Shown here one piece after another: positions 26,537 through 35,825 of a stretch of 64,000 nt of DNA (positions are counted from its first letter, which is position 1; each line of letters begins with the position of its first letter). The position numbers were made by a program, and so were the translations under genes. The notes under the pieces were generated by a model that saw only the letters and a program-made list of their open reading frames with translations, did not search any database and was not told the origin of the DNA. Source of the stretch: Methylobacterium sp. Leaf108 (lineage in GTDB: Bacteria > Pseudomonadota > Alphaproteobacteria > Rhizobiales > Beijerinckiaceae); the NCBI RefSeq assembly GCF_001423265.1, contig NZ_LMND01000012.1, positions 317,501 to 381,500 on the forward strand, in the 5' to 3' direction.

Positions 26537-26983
26537 ATGAAATTTGTACGAAATCGCATAAAAAACATCACGAAAATTGTCGATTGCGCGCAAGGGAATT
26601 GTGCTGTCGAATTTGCACTTGTCGTGCCTGTCCTTCTTGCCTTGTTTTCGGGCATCGTCGTGTTCGGGATCTATCTTGGAGCCTGCCACAACCTTCGCCA
26701 GATTGCGTCCGAAGCGGCACGGGCGTCGATCGCCGGCCTGAGCGACCAGGAGCGAGCCGACTTGGCATTCCAGCGGGTGAACAGCGCCCTCGCTGATAAC
26801 GCGATGTTCAAACCGGGGACAGTGGATGTAAAGGTTGGGGCCGACCCGGACGATAACACGATCTATACTGTGACATTGAGCTTCGACACCAAGTCCCTGG
26901 GGTTCTCCGGTCTGTCCGGCCTCATCCCGATCCCGCCAGACCTGATCACGAGCAAGGTCACCGTCCGCCGTGGAGGGCTGTGA
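26537..26983 (+). CDS. TadE-like pilus assembly protein
   Basis: 148 residues. A basic, lysine/arginine-rich N-terminus leads to GNCAVEFALVVPVLLALFSGI, the TadE/TadG-type pseudopilin signature with Glu at position +5 of the hydrophobic helix. A periplasmic part of about 100 residues follows. TadE-like proteins are minor pseudopilins of Flp/Tad pili. No tad ATPase, platform or Flp pilin gene is in the window, so it is an orphan pair with the next gene. The first 30 codons are AT-rich, unlike neighbouring genes. The stop overlaps the next start (TGATG). Confidence 0.82.
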   Translation: MKFVRNRIKNITKIVDCAQGNCAVEFALVVPVLLALFSGIVVFGIYLGACHNLRQIASEAARASIAGLSDQERADLAFQRVNSALADNAMFKPGTVDVKVGADPDDNTIYTVTLSFDTKSLGFSGLSGLIPIPPDLITSKVTVRRGGL

Positions 26984-28629
26984 TGCACGGTCGCTCGTTC
27001 GGTCGAGACCGGCATGGGGCAGTGGCGGTCTTGACGGCCCTCGGCCTCACGGTCCTGATGGCCGCCGCGGCCGTGGGAATCGATCTCGGTTCCATGGTCC
27101 TGGCACGGCGCAAGGCACAGGGCGCCGTCGATCTCGCCGCGACTCTTGCCGCCGCAAACCCCGCCAAGGCCGATGCCCTGGCCCGCCGGTCCCTCGCCGA
27201 CAACGGTTACGCGTCGGCCCTCATCACGGTGCAGCCCGGCAGCTACTCCGCCGACGCCAAAGTCTCCCTCGATGCACGGTTCAGTGCCGACTCGGCGCTC
27301 GCCAGTGCCGTGCGGGTCGCCATGACAACCTCGACGCCGACTTTCTTCGCACCGGCGCTGGGCCTGAACCGCGAGGTCGACATCACGGTCAGGGGAACCG
27401 CAGCTTCGGCGCAGTTTGCCGCGTTTACCGTTGGCTCAGGCTTGGCCTCGTTAAATCCGGGTGTCGCCAACGCCATTCTGACCGCCATGCTCGGCAAGCC
27501 GGTCAGCCTGTCGGTAATGGACTACAACGCCATCCTTTCCACGCGGGTGGACGCCTTCCGTTTTCTCGATGCCCTGGCGCCGAGCCTCGCTCTTCAGGCC
27601 GGCAGTTATCAGGACATCGTCCGGTCCACGGCGACGATCGAGCAAGTCGTCTTGGCTCTGAAAGCGACAGCCGACGGAACCGCAAACGGCGCGGTCGCCG
27701 CCTCTGCCCTCCGTCAGATCGCCTCGGGCCTGCGAAGCGGGATGCCGATCCGGGTCGATCAGATCGTCGACCTGGGGGATGCGGGCACGCTCAATCCGGG
27801 CGCCGGCTCGCGGGGCCCAACGATCGACCTGATGAATACGCTGTCCGATGCCGTCGTCATTGCGAACGGGCAACGCCAGGTCTCCGTGAACATCGGCGCA
27901 TCGATCCCCGGAGTGACGGGGACGAAGCTGACGCTCGCGATCGGCGAACGCCGGCAGAGTTCGGGGTACGTCCGGCCGGGTAGCGCCGCCGCGACGGTGA
28001 CGACCGCACAGGTGCGCCTATTGATCGAGGCGGACATCACGCTTCCCCTCAATCTCGGCTCGCTGACCCTGCCGATCTACGTTCAAGCGGCCCAGGCCAA
28101 GGCGACCTTGCGCTCCACCACTTGCCCATGGTCCGATCAAGGTCAGCGCCAGGTCGTCCTCGACGCGCAGCCGGGACTGGCCGACCTGGCCGTCGCCACC
28201 ATCCCCAAGGCCTCGATCGATCCGACGGCCGCAACGCCCAGTTTTTCGCAGCCGGCGACCCTCCTGCGCGTGGCGCCCAGCCTCGTTGTCAGCGGCCGCT
28301 CCTCGCTTTCCGTCGGAAGCACGTATGCCCAATCGGTGACCTTCGGCGAAGACGACATCGCACGGCATACGGTGAAGACCGTGAGCTCGAACGGCCTCAC
28401 GCAATCGGCCGTCACCAGCTTGATTCAGAACCTGGACCTCTCTGTGAGTGGCATCGGCATCCTGACGCCGGGTCTCCTCACAGGCACCGTCGCGACCGTC
28501 CTCGGCACGGTCGCCCCAGCCCTCGACGGGGTTCTCAACAGCACCCTGCGGACGCTCGGTCTCCGCCTCGGGAACGCCGACCTCACCGTCGACGGCACCC
28601 GCTGCGATCAGGCCGTCCTAGTCCAGTAA
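26983..28629 (+). CDS. TadG-like pilus assembly protein
   Basis: About 548 residues from the ATG at 26983, overlapping the tadE stop by one base. The N-terminus GRDRHGAVAVLTALGLTVLMAAAAVGIDLGS is the TadG-like Flp pilus-assembly helix (Pfam TadG_N-type), followed by ARRKAQGAVDLAATLAA. The rest is a periplasmic domain of unknown fold with only a few cysteines (TTCPWS, GTRCDQ). It has no recognisable von Willebrand domain, so its exact role in pilus assembly or surface anchoring is open. Coupled expression with tadE is clear. Confidence 0.8.
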   Translation: MHGRSFGRDRHGAVAVLTALGLTVLMAAAAVGIDLGSMVLARRKAQGAVDLAATLAAANPAKADALARRSLADNGYASALITVQPGSYSADAKVSLDARFSADSALASAVRVAMTTSTPTFFAPALGLNREVDITVRGTAASAQFAAFTVGSGLASLNPGVANAILTAMLGKPVSLSVMDYNAILSTRVDAFRFLDALAPSLALQAGSYQDIVRSTATIEQVVLALKATADGTANGAVAASALRQIASGLRSGMPIRVDQIVDLGDAGTLNPGAGSRGPTIDLMNTLSDAVVIANGQRQVSVNIGASIPGVTGTKLTLAIGERRQSSGYVRPGSAAATVTTAQVRLLIEADITLPLNLGSLTLPIYVQAAQAKATLRSTTCPWSDQGQRQVVLDAQPGLADLAVATIPKASIDPTAATPSFSQPATLLRVAPSLVVSGRSSLSVGSTYAQSVTFGEDDIARHTVKTVSSNGLTQSAVTSLIQNLDLSVSGIGILTPGLLTGTVATVLGTVAPALDGVLNSTLRTLGLRLGNADLTVDGTRCDQAVLVQ

Positions 28630-28802
28630 TCATCACCTATAAATTTTATTTTTGTTGTTTTATTTTTATCAATGAATGAAATATGATATCGATATAATAT
28701 TTTAAATACTTATATTTATCTGAATAGCAATAAACACAGCAAATTATTGATCAAAATAAAACGCACCTATCTATTGCCACGCCTTATCGAAGGTATCGAC
28801 AA
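28630..28802. other. very AT-rich intergenic stretch
   Basis: About 170 bp dominated by T and A runs (for example TTTTATTTTTGTTGTTTTA and ATGATATCGATATAATAT), in strong contrast with the surrounding high-GC DNA. No gene is visible in it. It may hold the promoter of the 28803 gene and a binding region for an AT-recognising silencer. Confidence 0.7.
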
Positions 28803-29045
28803 ATGTTCTCGTGGGATAATCATTTCAAGCAAGGCGCCACTCTCGTCGAACTATTTCAACGCGAGTTACTCCAGAGAACGCTGGCTGGCGAAGTCAGCCT
28901 TAATGCGGCCCGAATCTGTGGCGCAAATCTGGCGGTTCTGCAACTTGCAGTTCAACACCGGGCCCTGACACCGCGGGAGGCAGCCCTCCAAGCGTGGGAG
29001 GCCCTGGAGTTCGCCCTTAAAAGTTGCGAGATCGTCGGTGGATAG
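28803..29045 (+). CDS. hypothetical protein, 80 aa
   Basis: Starts MFSWDNHFKQGATLVELF with AAGG about 11 nt before the ATG. I do not recognise the family. The sequence predicts an all-helical soluble protein with no membrane segment and two cysteines. It follows the tadG gene across an AT-rich gap and stops 23 bp before the convergent corA stop. Codon use is more mixed than in neighbours, as in the tad pair, which suggests it belongs to the same acquired or silenced unit. Confidence 0.5.
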   Translation: MFSWDNHFKQGATLVELFQRELLQRTLAGEVSLNAARICGANLAVLQLAVQHRALTPREAALQAWEALEFALKSCEIVGG

Positions 29046-29068
29046 CCCGAGCACTCCGCAACTGGATC

Positions 29069-30067
29069 TCAAAACCAGCCGCGCCGCCAGAAGTACAGGA
29101 GCGGGAGCAGGGCGCTGATCACGATCAGCGACAGGCCGTAGGGATAACCGTAGATCCAGTCGAGTTCCGGCATGTGCTTGAAGTTCATGCCGTACATCGA
29201 GGCGACCAGGGTCGGGGGCACGCCCACCACCGAGACCACGGTGAGCACCCGGAAGGTGTTGTTCTGCTCGATGCTGATGAGCCCCAGGGTCGCGTCGAGC
29301 AGGAACTGTACGTTCTCGGACTGCCGGATCTCGAACTCGGCGAGGGAGGCGATGTCGCGTCGGATCGACTCGAAGCGCGGCACCTGCTCGACGCCCAGGA
29401 CGCCCTCGCACTCGCCGGCCACGAACGGCAGGATGCGTTCGAGGCCGAGCAGGGTCGCGCGGATCTTGCCAAGCGCCTTGCCGCGCCGGCCGATGCTGCG
29501 CAGGATCCGCCGCAGGGCGAGATCGCGACGGCGCGGCACGACCGCCCCTGAGGCGGTGCCGCCGCCCCTCACGTCGAAATCGAAGATGCGGGTGGAGAGG
29601 GTGTCGAGGTCGGCCCCCATCTCCTCCAGCGCGTCGGCGAGGCTGTCGACGAGTTCCTCCATCAGGAGAAGGAAGATCTCGGTGCTCGTGGCCGCCGGGC
29701 CGTCCTGCTCGGCGATGCGCGTCTTGACCTCGGAAAAGGCGCGCAGGTCGTGGAACCGCACCGTGACGAGGCGGTCGCGCGTCAGCACGAAGCCGAGGGG
29801 CTTCAAGAGCGAATCGACCTTGTCGAAGGTGATCATCGGAGTGCTGAGCGACAGCCCGGCCTTGGTCCGGCGCAGGCGGCTCGAGTTCTCGACTTCGCTG
29901 AGTGCCGTGCGGGACGGCACGCGGATGCCGGTGGCCTCCTCGACGGCCCTGGCCTCCTCCGCGCTCGGGTCGTTCAGGTCGATCCAGATCGCGTGATCGG
30001 GCACCCTCGGCGCTCCGGGCGGCCCGGCATGGTCGACCGCGCCGTGCGGCCCCTGGAGACTGATCAT
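29069..30067 (-). CDS. corA: CorA family magnesium/divalent cation transporter
   Basis: 332 residues from the ATG at 30067 (MISLQGPHG). A cytoplasmic alpha/beta domain (IWIDLNDPSAEEARAVEEATG) is followed by a long helix. Two C-terminal transmembrane segments (VLTVVSVVGVPPTLVASMYG and LSLIVISALLPLLYFWRR) enclose the pore signature YGMNFKHMPEL. That is the GMN motif of CorA channels, which admit Mg2+ (also Co2+ and Ni2+). The positively charged tail RRGWF is usual. It is divergent from groES. Confidence 0.93.
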   Translation of the reverse strand: MISLQGPHGAVDHAGPPGAPRVPDHAIWIDLNDPSAEEARAVEEATGIRVPSRTALSEVENSSRLRRTKAGLSLSTPMITFDKVDSLLKPLGFVLTRDRLVTVRFHDLRAFSEVKTRIAEQDGPAATSTEIFLLLMEELVDSLADALEEMGADLDTLSTRIFDFDVRGGGTASGAVVPRRRDLALRRILRSIGRRGKALGKIRATLLGLERILPFVAGECEGVLGVEQVPRFESIRRDIASLAEFEIRQSENVQFLLDATLGLISIEQNNTFRVLTVVSVVGVPPTLVASMYGMNFKHMPELDWIYGYPYGLSLIVISALLPLLYFWRRGWF

Positions 30068-30148
30068 GGGAGAGTGAAACGTCCTCGCACGGCGGGCCCC
30101 GCGGGGACCGAATCCACCGCGACACGGGGGTTGCGCCGAGGGTTTTCC

Positions 30149-30177
30149 TTGACTCGCGGCCGGCATACGCCTAATCC
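30149..30177 (+). promoter_or_regulatory. groESL promoter
   Basis: TTGACT (30149-30154) and TAATCC (30172-30177) are 17 bp apart, placing transcription start close to 30184, immediately ahead of the CIRCE operator. Confidence 0.6.
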
Positions 30178-30187
30178 GCAGCCATCG

Positions 30188-30214
30188 CTGGCACTCACCG
30201 ATCGAGAGTGCTAA
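30188..30214 (+). promoter_or_regulatory. CIRCE operator (HrcA site)
   Basis: CTGGCACTC - 9 nt - GAGTGCTAA. The right half is the exact CIRCE consensus and the left half differs from TTAGCACTC at two outer bases. CIRCE is bound by HrcA and released under heat stress. It lies between promoter and groES. Confidence 0.92.
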
Positions 30215-30283
30215 CGGCGCCGGGTTGAGCGTGCCTTCGGCCGCATCAACGCCATCCATGAATTTGAAGCAAGAGGGCAGCTC

Positions 30284-30571
30284 ATGAAGTTCCGTCCGCT
30301 GCACGACCGTGTCGTCGTCCGCCGCATCGAAGGCGAAGAGAAGACCAAGGGGGGCATCATCATCCCCGATACCGCCAAGGAGAAGCCGCAAGAGGGCGAG
30401 ATCGTCGCCGTCGGCCCCGGCGCCCGCGACGAGGCCGGCCGCATCAACGCCCTCGACGTCAAGGCCGGCGACCGCGTGCTGTTCGGCAAGTGGTCCGGCA
30501 CCGAGGTCAAGATCGACGGTCAGGACCTCCTGATCATGAAGGAATCCGACATCATGGGCGTCGTCGCCTAA
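30284..30571 (+). CDS. groES: co-chaperonin GroES
   Basis: 95 residues, standard length. [20 protein letters not shown] opens the fold, the mobile loop is [15 protein letters not shown], and the roof contains the usual acidic/Gly turn. It caps GroEL to form the folding chamber. It is expressed from a CIRCE-controlled promoter upstream and lies about 100 bp ahead of groEL. Confidence 0.98.
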   Translation: MKFRPLHDRVVVRRIEGEEKTKGGIIIPDTAKEKPQEGEIVAVGPGARDEAGRINALDVKAGDRVLFGKWSGTEVKIDGQDLLIMKESDIMGVVA

Positions 30572-30657
30572 AGTCGGGTCCGCCTTCGCTTTTTCTCCGT
30601 CTCCACGAGCCCTTCGAGGGCGCCGCCCGCGGCGCCGCGGGGCTCCCCACTTCATAA

Positions 30658-32325
<1,668 letters not shown>

Positions 32326-32354
32326 GTCCACGCCTCCAGTCCATCCAAAGAAGA

Positions 32355-32381
32355 GGGGTCGCCGAAAGGCGGCCCCTTTTT
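32355..32381 (+). terminator. Rho-independent terminator of groESL
   Basis: GGGGTCGCC - GAAA - GGCGGCCCC (9-bp stem with one G-U, GNRA loop) followed by TTTTT, 30 bp after the groEL stop. The remaining 230 bp up to the next gene hold nothing I can support. Confidence 0.92.
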
Positions 32382-32610
32382 CATGGGTGGGACACGCGGG
32401 ATCTTCACCGCGTGATCGCCTCGGTCGGAACGTCGCCCCCGCCTGCGACCTCGTCCTGAAGCGCCAAAGCAAGGGCGCCTTGGGACAAGGTTCGCGGGTG
32501 GGTACAGGCGAAGCCGGAACGACGTGACGAAGGGACAGACCGTCCTAGCATCGACCCTGGCATCTATGGGTCGAAGGCAGCAGGAGACGCGGTGGCGATC
32601 CGCGCTGGGA

Positions 32611-33108
32611 TCAGGCCGACTTGCCCTTCTTGCCCCCCTTGGGTTTGGCATCGTGGTCCTTGCCGTCCCATGTCGCGGCGAAGGCGGCGCTGCCGAGCGC
32701 GCGGGTCGACTTCGGCTTCTTGGGCGCGAGCGCCTTCGGTTCGGACGGCTTAGTGGCCGGCTTGGCGGCCACCTTGGCGACCGGGTCGGTGCCGCCGGCC
32801 AGCGCGACGAGATGCCGGCGCGGCCAGTCGGGGGTCGCGGCCTTGAGGTCGGGGTGGTTCTTGTCGAGGCGGGCGACGAGGGTCCTGGATTCCGCGTCGG
32901 TGAGGCCGTCGACCACGAGGGCGAAGGTCTCCGCCCCGAGGCCCGCGTGGATCGCCCGGACGCCCGCGAGCGGGAGCGTCTTGGCCTTGAGTTGCTTGAC
33001 CACCAGGGCGCGCCCGGTCTTGGCCACCTCCGCCCGGATGTCGGGGAAGGCCTCCGGCCTGGCCACGATGGCTTTGAGGATCGCGAAACCGTCGACATCA
33101 AGCGCCAT
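32611..33108 (-). CDS. hypothetical protein with basic C-terminal tail
   Basis: 165 residues, family not recognised. Residues 1-100 look like a compact helical domain (VDGFAILKAIVARPEAFPDIRAEV, and SRTLVARLDKNHPDLKAA). Residues 110-165 are a Lys/Pro/Ala-rich tail (KPATKPSEPKALAPKKPK and a terminal KGGKKGKSA) of the kind that binds nucleic acid non-specifically. The start overlaps the ParA gene's end by 11 bp, so it is the third gene of that operon and may function with the ATPase, perhaps as its DNA-bound partner. This role is inferred from context. Confidence 0.6.
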   Translation of the reverse strand: MALDVDGFAILKAIVARPEAFPDIRAEVAKTGRALVVKQLKAKTLPLAGVRAIHAGLGAETFALVVDGLTDAESRTLVARLDKNHPDLKAATPDWPRRHLVALAGGTDPVAKVAAKPATKPSEPKALAPKKPKSTRALGSAAFAATWDGKDHDAKPKGGKKGKSA

Positions 33109-34054
33109 GGAGAATCTCCTTCAGTTCCGCGACGAGGGGGATGAGCACCTGGGAAACGTGCGGACCGTACTTGCCCGAAAAGGTGGGCGGCACCTCCCGC
33201 GGCATCAGGGCTTCGGACAGCGCCGCCGCCTGGGGGATCCGGGTCGTCAGGAGGCGAAAGCCGGCGTCCTCGGCCGCGGCCTCCTCCTCCAGGCGCAGGA
33301 TCGTCTGCTGATGCTGGCGGACGTTCTGCTGGTAGCGGGTCACGAGCACGTGCGGCAGGCGCTTGGGCGCCAGGCGGCTGTGGCGCTTGCGCCCCGAGCC
33401 CCAGATCGTCTGGACGAAGGCGTCGAGCCCATAGGTGGAGAGGTAGTCCGGGATCGAGGTGACGAGGACGAGGTCGGCCCCGCGCACCGCGATCTCTGTC
33501 ATCGGCGAGATGCCCGGCGCGCAATCGAACAGGATGTAGTCGTAGATCGCGGCGAGCGGGACGAAGTCGTCCTGGAACAGCGTCCAAAGCTGCCCCTCGA
33601 TGGCGTGCATCGAGTATTTCCGCCCGGTCAGCTCGTAGATCAGCTCGCGCTCGACGAGGCGCAGGTACGGTCCGGCCGGCAGCAGCGAGAGGGCGAGCGG
33701 CTCGTTGCCATGCGTGGTCAGGCTGACGTTGGCGCGGATACGGGGCGCGAGGATCGGCTTCTCGTTCTGGATCAGCTTGAGCGCGAGGTAGGCCTCGAGG
33801 GTGCGGCCCTTGGCGATCATCTCCCCGAGGATCCCCTCGCCCGCGAGGCAGACCGAAACGCTGGCCTGGGGATCGAGGTCCACCACCAGCACCCTGGCGC
33901 CATCGGCGGCCAGGGCCTCGGCGAGCATCACCACGGTGGTCGTCTTGCCGACGCCCCCCTTCATGTTGGCGACGGCCACGAGCTTGCCCGAAGCGCGCTT
34001 TCCAGTCCCCGTCTTGCCGGTCTCGTGCTTGCCGGTCTCGTGCTTGCCGCTCAT
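33098..34054 (-). CDS. ParA-like partition/cargo-positioning ATPase
   Basis: 318 residues. The deviant Walker A is KGGVGKTT (residues 32-39, signature Lys32 and Lys37) after a 24-residue hydrophilic leader made of SGKHETGKHETGKTGTGK. Walker A' is VVDLDPQASV and Walker B is YILFDCAPGIS. A C-terminal region (RYQQNVRQHQQTILRLEEEA) resembles the DNA-binding arms of ParA/MinD-type ATPases. No ParB or parS site is visible, so it is not the chromosome partition pair. It overlaps the gene upstream by 4 bp (ATGA) and the one downstream by 11 bp. The leader is encoded by a perfect 15-bp tandem repeat. Confidence 0.85.
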   Translation of the reverse strand: MSGKHETGKHETGKTGTGKRASGKLVAVANMKGGVGKTTTVVMLAEALAADGARVLVVDLDPQASVSVCLAGEGILGEMIAKGRTLEAYLALKLIQNEKPILAPRIRANVSLTTHGNEPLALSLLPAGPYLRLVERELIYELTGRKYSMHAIEGQLWTLFQDDFVPLAAIYDYILFDCAPGISPMTEIAVRGADLVLVTSIPDYLSTYGLDAFVQTIWGSGRKRHSRLAPKRLPHVLVTRYQQNVRQHQQTILRLEEEAAAEDAGFRLLTTRIPQAAALSEALMPREVPPTFSGKYGPHVSQVLIPLVAELKEILHGA

Positions 34055-34863
34055 GATACCGTCTCCGCCAGGACGCGCACGAGCCTCGCCCGGTTCTCGC
34101 GGGTGAGCCGCGATTCGAGGAACCCGTCGACGATCGCCGGGACCGTGGCCTTGCGCACGGGGTCGAGCAGGATCTCGGCGAGGTCCGGCTCGCGCGGATC
34201 GCGCAGGCGGATCAGGCCGATGCCGTGGGTGGCGCATTGCGAGGCGATCTCGGGCAGCCGTCCCTCGCTGCGCGCGCCCGTGGGCAGGTGCCAGACGAGA
34301 TGCCCGAAGTGCGTGAACCGGGTCTGGGCCAGGGCTTCGTGGACCGCCTGGACCGTGCCGCCGGCCTCGGTCTTGAGCTCGAAGGCATGGACGTCGATCT
34401 GCGCGCCGGGCAGCAGCCGGAACCGGAGGGCGGACACCAGCAGGAAGTCGGGCCGTGCCCATTGCCCCCGCCGCGGGCCGATGCCCGAGGTGTCCTGGAC
34501 GAGGCAGAGCCCGTCGCCCAGGTCGAGGCCCTTGCGGAAGGCGCCTTCGAGATAGAGTTGCAGCGGCGCCATCAGCCGGGCCTCGGCCCAGCCGTCCTCG
34601 ACGGACTCGGACGAAGGCTCCGCCGTTTCGGTCGCGGAGGCCGCCACCAGGAAGATCTGGCCGCCCTGCCCGCGCAGGCGCCCGATCCGGCCCATGCCCA
34701 CGAGGTCGTCGCAGGCGGAAAAATAGGTCTCGGCCGGGACGGGGCGCTCGCCGTCGCGGGCGATCAGGGCCCGCATGACACGGTTGAGGACCGGTGTCCC
34801 GTCCTGGGGCAGGAGAGCGAGGATGCGGCCCGGGAGGGCGGTGGAATCGGCGTGTCGGCCCAT
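34051..34863 (-). CDS. winged-helix plus PD-(D/E)XK nuclease-like protein
   Basis: 270 residues, not matched to a named family. Residues 8-72 look like a winged helix (RILALLPQDGTPVLNRVMRAL, GMGRIGRLRGQGGQIFLV). Residues 95-220 have the restriction-endonuclease-like order: Asp139 in RPDFLLVS, Glu162-x-Lys164 in FELKTE, then an amphipathic helix with Gln173, Glu177 and Gln180 (VQAVHEALAQTRFTHFGHLVW). That is the classic D...ExK...Q arrangement. A DNA-binding nuclease is therefore likely but unproven; a catalytically dead relative is possible. It heads the three-gene overlapping operon with the ParA ATPase and basic-tailed protein. Confidence 0.65.
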   Translation of the reverse strand: MGRHADSTALPGRILALLPQDGTPVLNRVMRALIARDGERPVPAETYFSACDDLVGMGRIGRLRGQGGQIFLVAASATETAEPSSESVEDGWAEARLMAPLQLYLEGAFRKGLDLGDGLCLVQDTSGIGPRRGQWARPDFLLVSALRFRLLPGAQIDVHAFELKTEAGGTVQAVHEALAQTRFTHFGHLVWHLPTGARSEGRLPEIASQCATHGIGLIRLRDPREPDLAEILLDPVRKATVPAIVDGFLESRLTRENRARLVRVLAETVS

Positions 34864-35003
34864 GAGATGCGGCAGGTATCGCTCGTCGTCCGCGCGCGCC
34901 CCCTCGGCCGCCGGTTGTGGTCACGGTAGCGGGATTGCACAACCGCGCCAGCGAAAAGAACACGCGCGGCGAGACGTCGTGGGGCCGGTCGGGCGACGGC
35001 CGC

Positions 35004-35726
35004 TCAGCCGTCGCGGCGGCCGCAGCGCACGTAGGCCGAGGCGCCCTTGCCGCTCGACCAGGTCAGCCGGTCGCCGTCCACGGTCAGGCGGACCTGGGAC
35101 GACCAGCGCCGCCCGCGGTCGCTGCACTCGGCGGCCACGACCCAGGCGCTGCCCGCACGGCGGCCGTCGCGAAACGTGCAGATCGTACGGCCGGCCCTGG
35201 CGCCGCCGGCCGTGATCCGGGCCGGAATGTAGCCGTGGCGGCGCGAGGGCGCCTGGCAGGCGGCGGGAGTCGGCCCCCACAGCCCGACGAACTCGGCCCT
35301 TTCGATGTCCGCGGCCCGCGGGATACCGGCCGGTACGGCGATCACGGGCTCGGCCTTGGCCGGGACCGGCGACGACGGCTGGGCAGCCGCCGCGTCGGGC
35401 GGGATCGCGTCGGTGGCGGCCGGCTCGGCGGGCGAAGCGGGCCGGTCGAGCCCGCGGGAGGGACGCAACGAGGCCGGCTGCCGCGCCGGTTCCGGCATCA
35501 TGACGAAGGCACTCGCCTCCGTGCGCGCCTCGGCCCGCTCGCTGTCCCGGTGCGGACGCTGAACCGTGTCGTCGGCGAGGTAGATCGCGGTGTAGGCGAA
35601 GAAGATGCCCCAGCCGATGGCCAGGACCACCGGCACCACCAGCCAGAGCAGGGAACGGCCGTCGGACTCCGGGCACGCGTCGTCGACAAGCGTCGGGCCG
35701 AACGTCCCGTCGAGCCCCTGCGCCAT
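35004..35726 (-). CDS. membrane-anchored hypothetical protein with extracytoplasmic Cys domain
   Basis: 240 residues from the ATG at 35726, which has an excellent GGGAGGGGGAG ribosome site; a longer start at 35753 would bury that site. A single transmembrane helix (about residues 26-46, LLWLVVPVVLAIGWGIFFAY) is followed by a long Pro/Ala linker. The C-terminal ~90-residue domain has the form FVGLWGPTPAAC ... TICTFRDG ... AECSDRGRRW ... YVRCGRR, with four cysteines probably forming disulfides in the periplasm. I cannot name the domain. Adjacent to the 2OG-oxygenase gene. Confidence 0.65.
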   Translation of the reverse strand: MAQGLDGTFGPTLVDDACPESDGRSLLWLVVPVVLAIGWGIFFAYTAIYLADDTVQRPHRDSERAEARTEASAFVMMPEPARQPASLRPSRGLDRPASPAEPAATDAIPPDAAAAQPSSPVPAKAEPVIAVPAGIPRAADIERAEFVGLWGPTPAACQAPSRRHGYIPARITAGGARAGRTICTFRDGRRAGSAWVVAAECSDRGRRWSSQVRLTVDGDRLTWSSGKGASAYVRCGRRDG

Positions 35727-35825
35727 CGCTCCCCCTCCCGGTTCATGATTCATAAACCAGGATGTGGAACCCTGTGAAGCCGCTTTGGAACCACACTGCG
35801 GGATGTTCGTTACTTCGACCGCTGG

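Noticed and set aside
26325-26540. 71-codon frame in the AT-rich gap before tadE
   Set aside because: No ribosome site and no conserved features; it overlaps the tadE ribosome site.
28747-28968. 73-codon frame overlapping the 28803 gene
   Set aside because: No ribosome site; the 28803 frame has a better start context and more protein-like composition.
33098-34054. Chromosome partition parA near the origin
   Set aside because: No parB, gidA/gidB or parS-like TGTTTCACGTGAAACA site is visible, and the operon partners are different.
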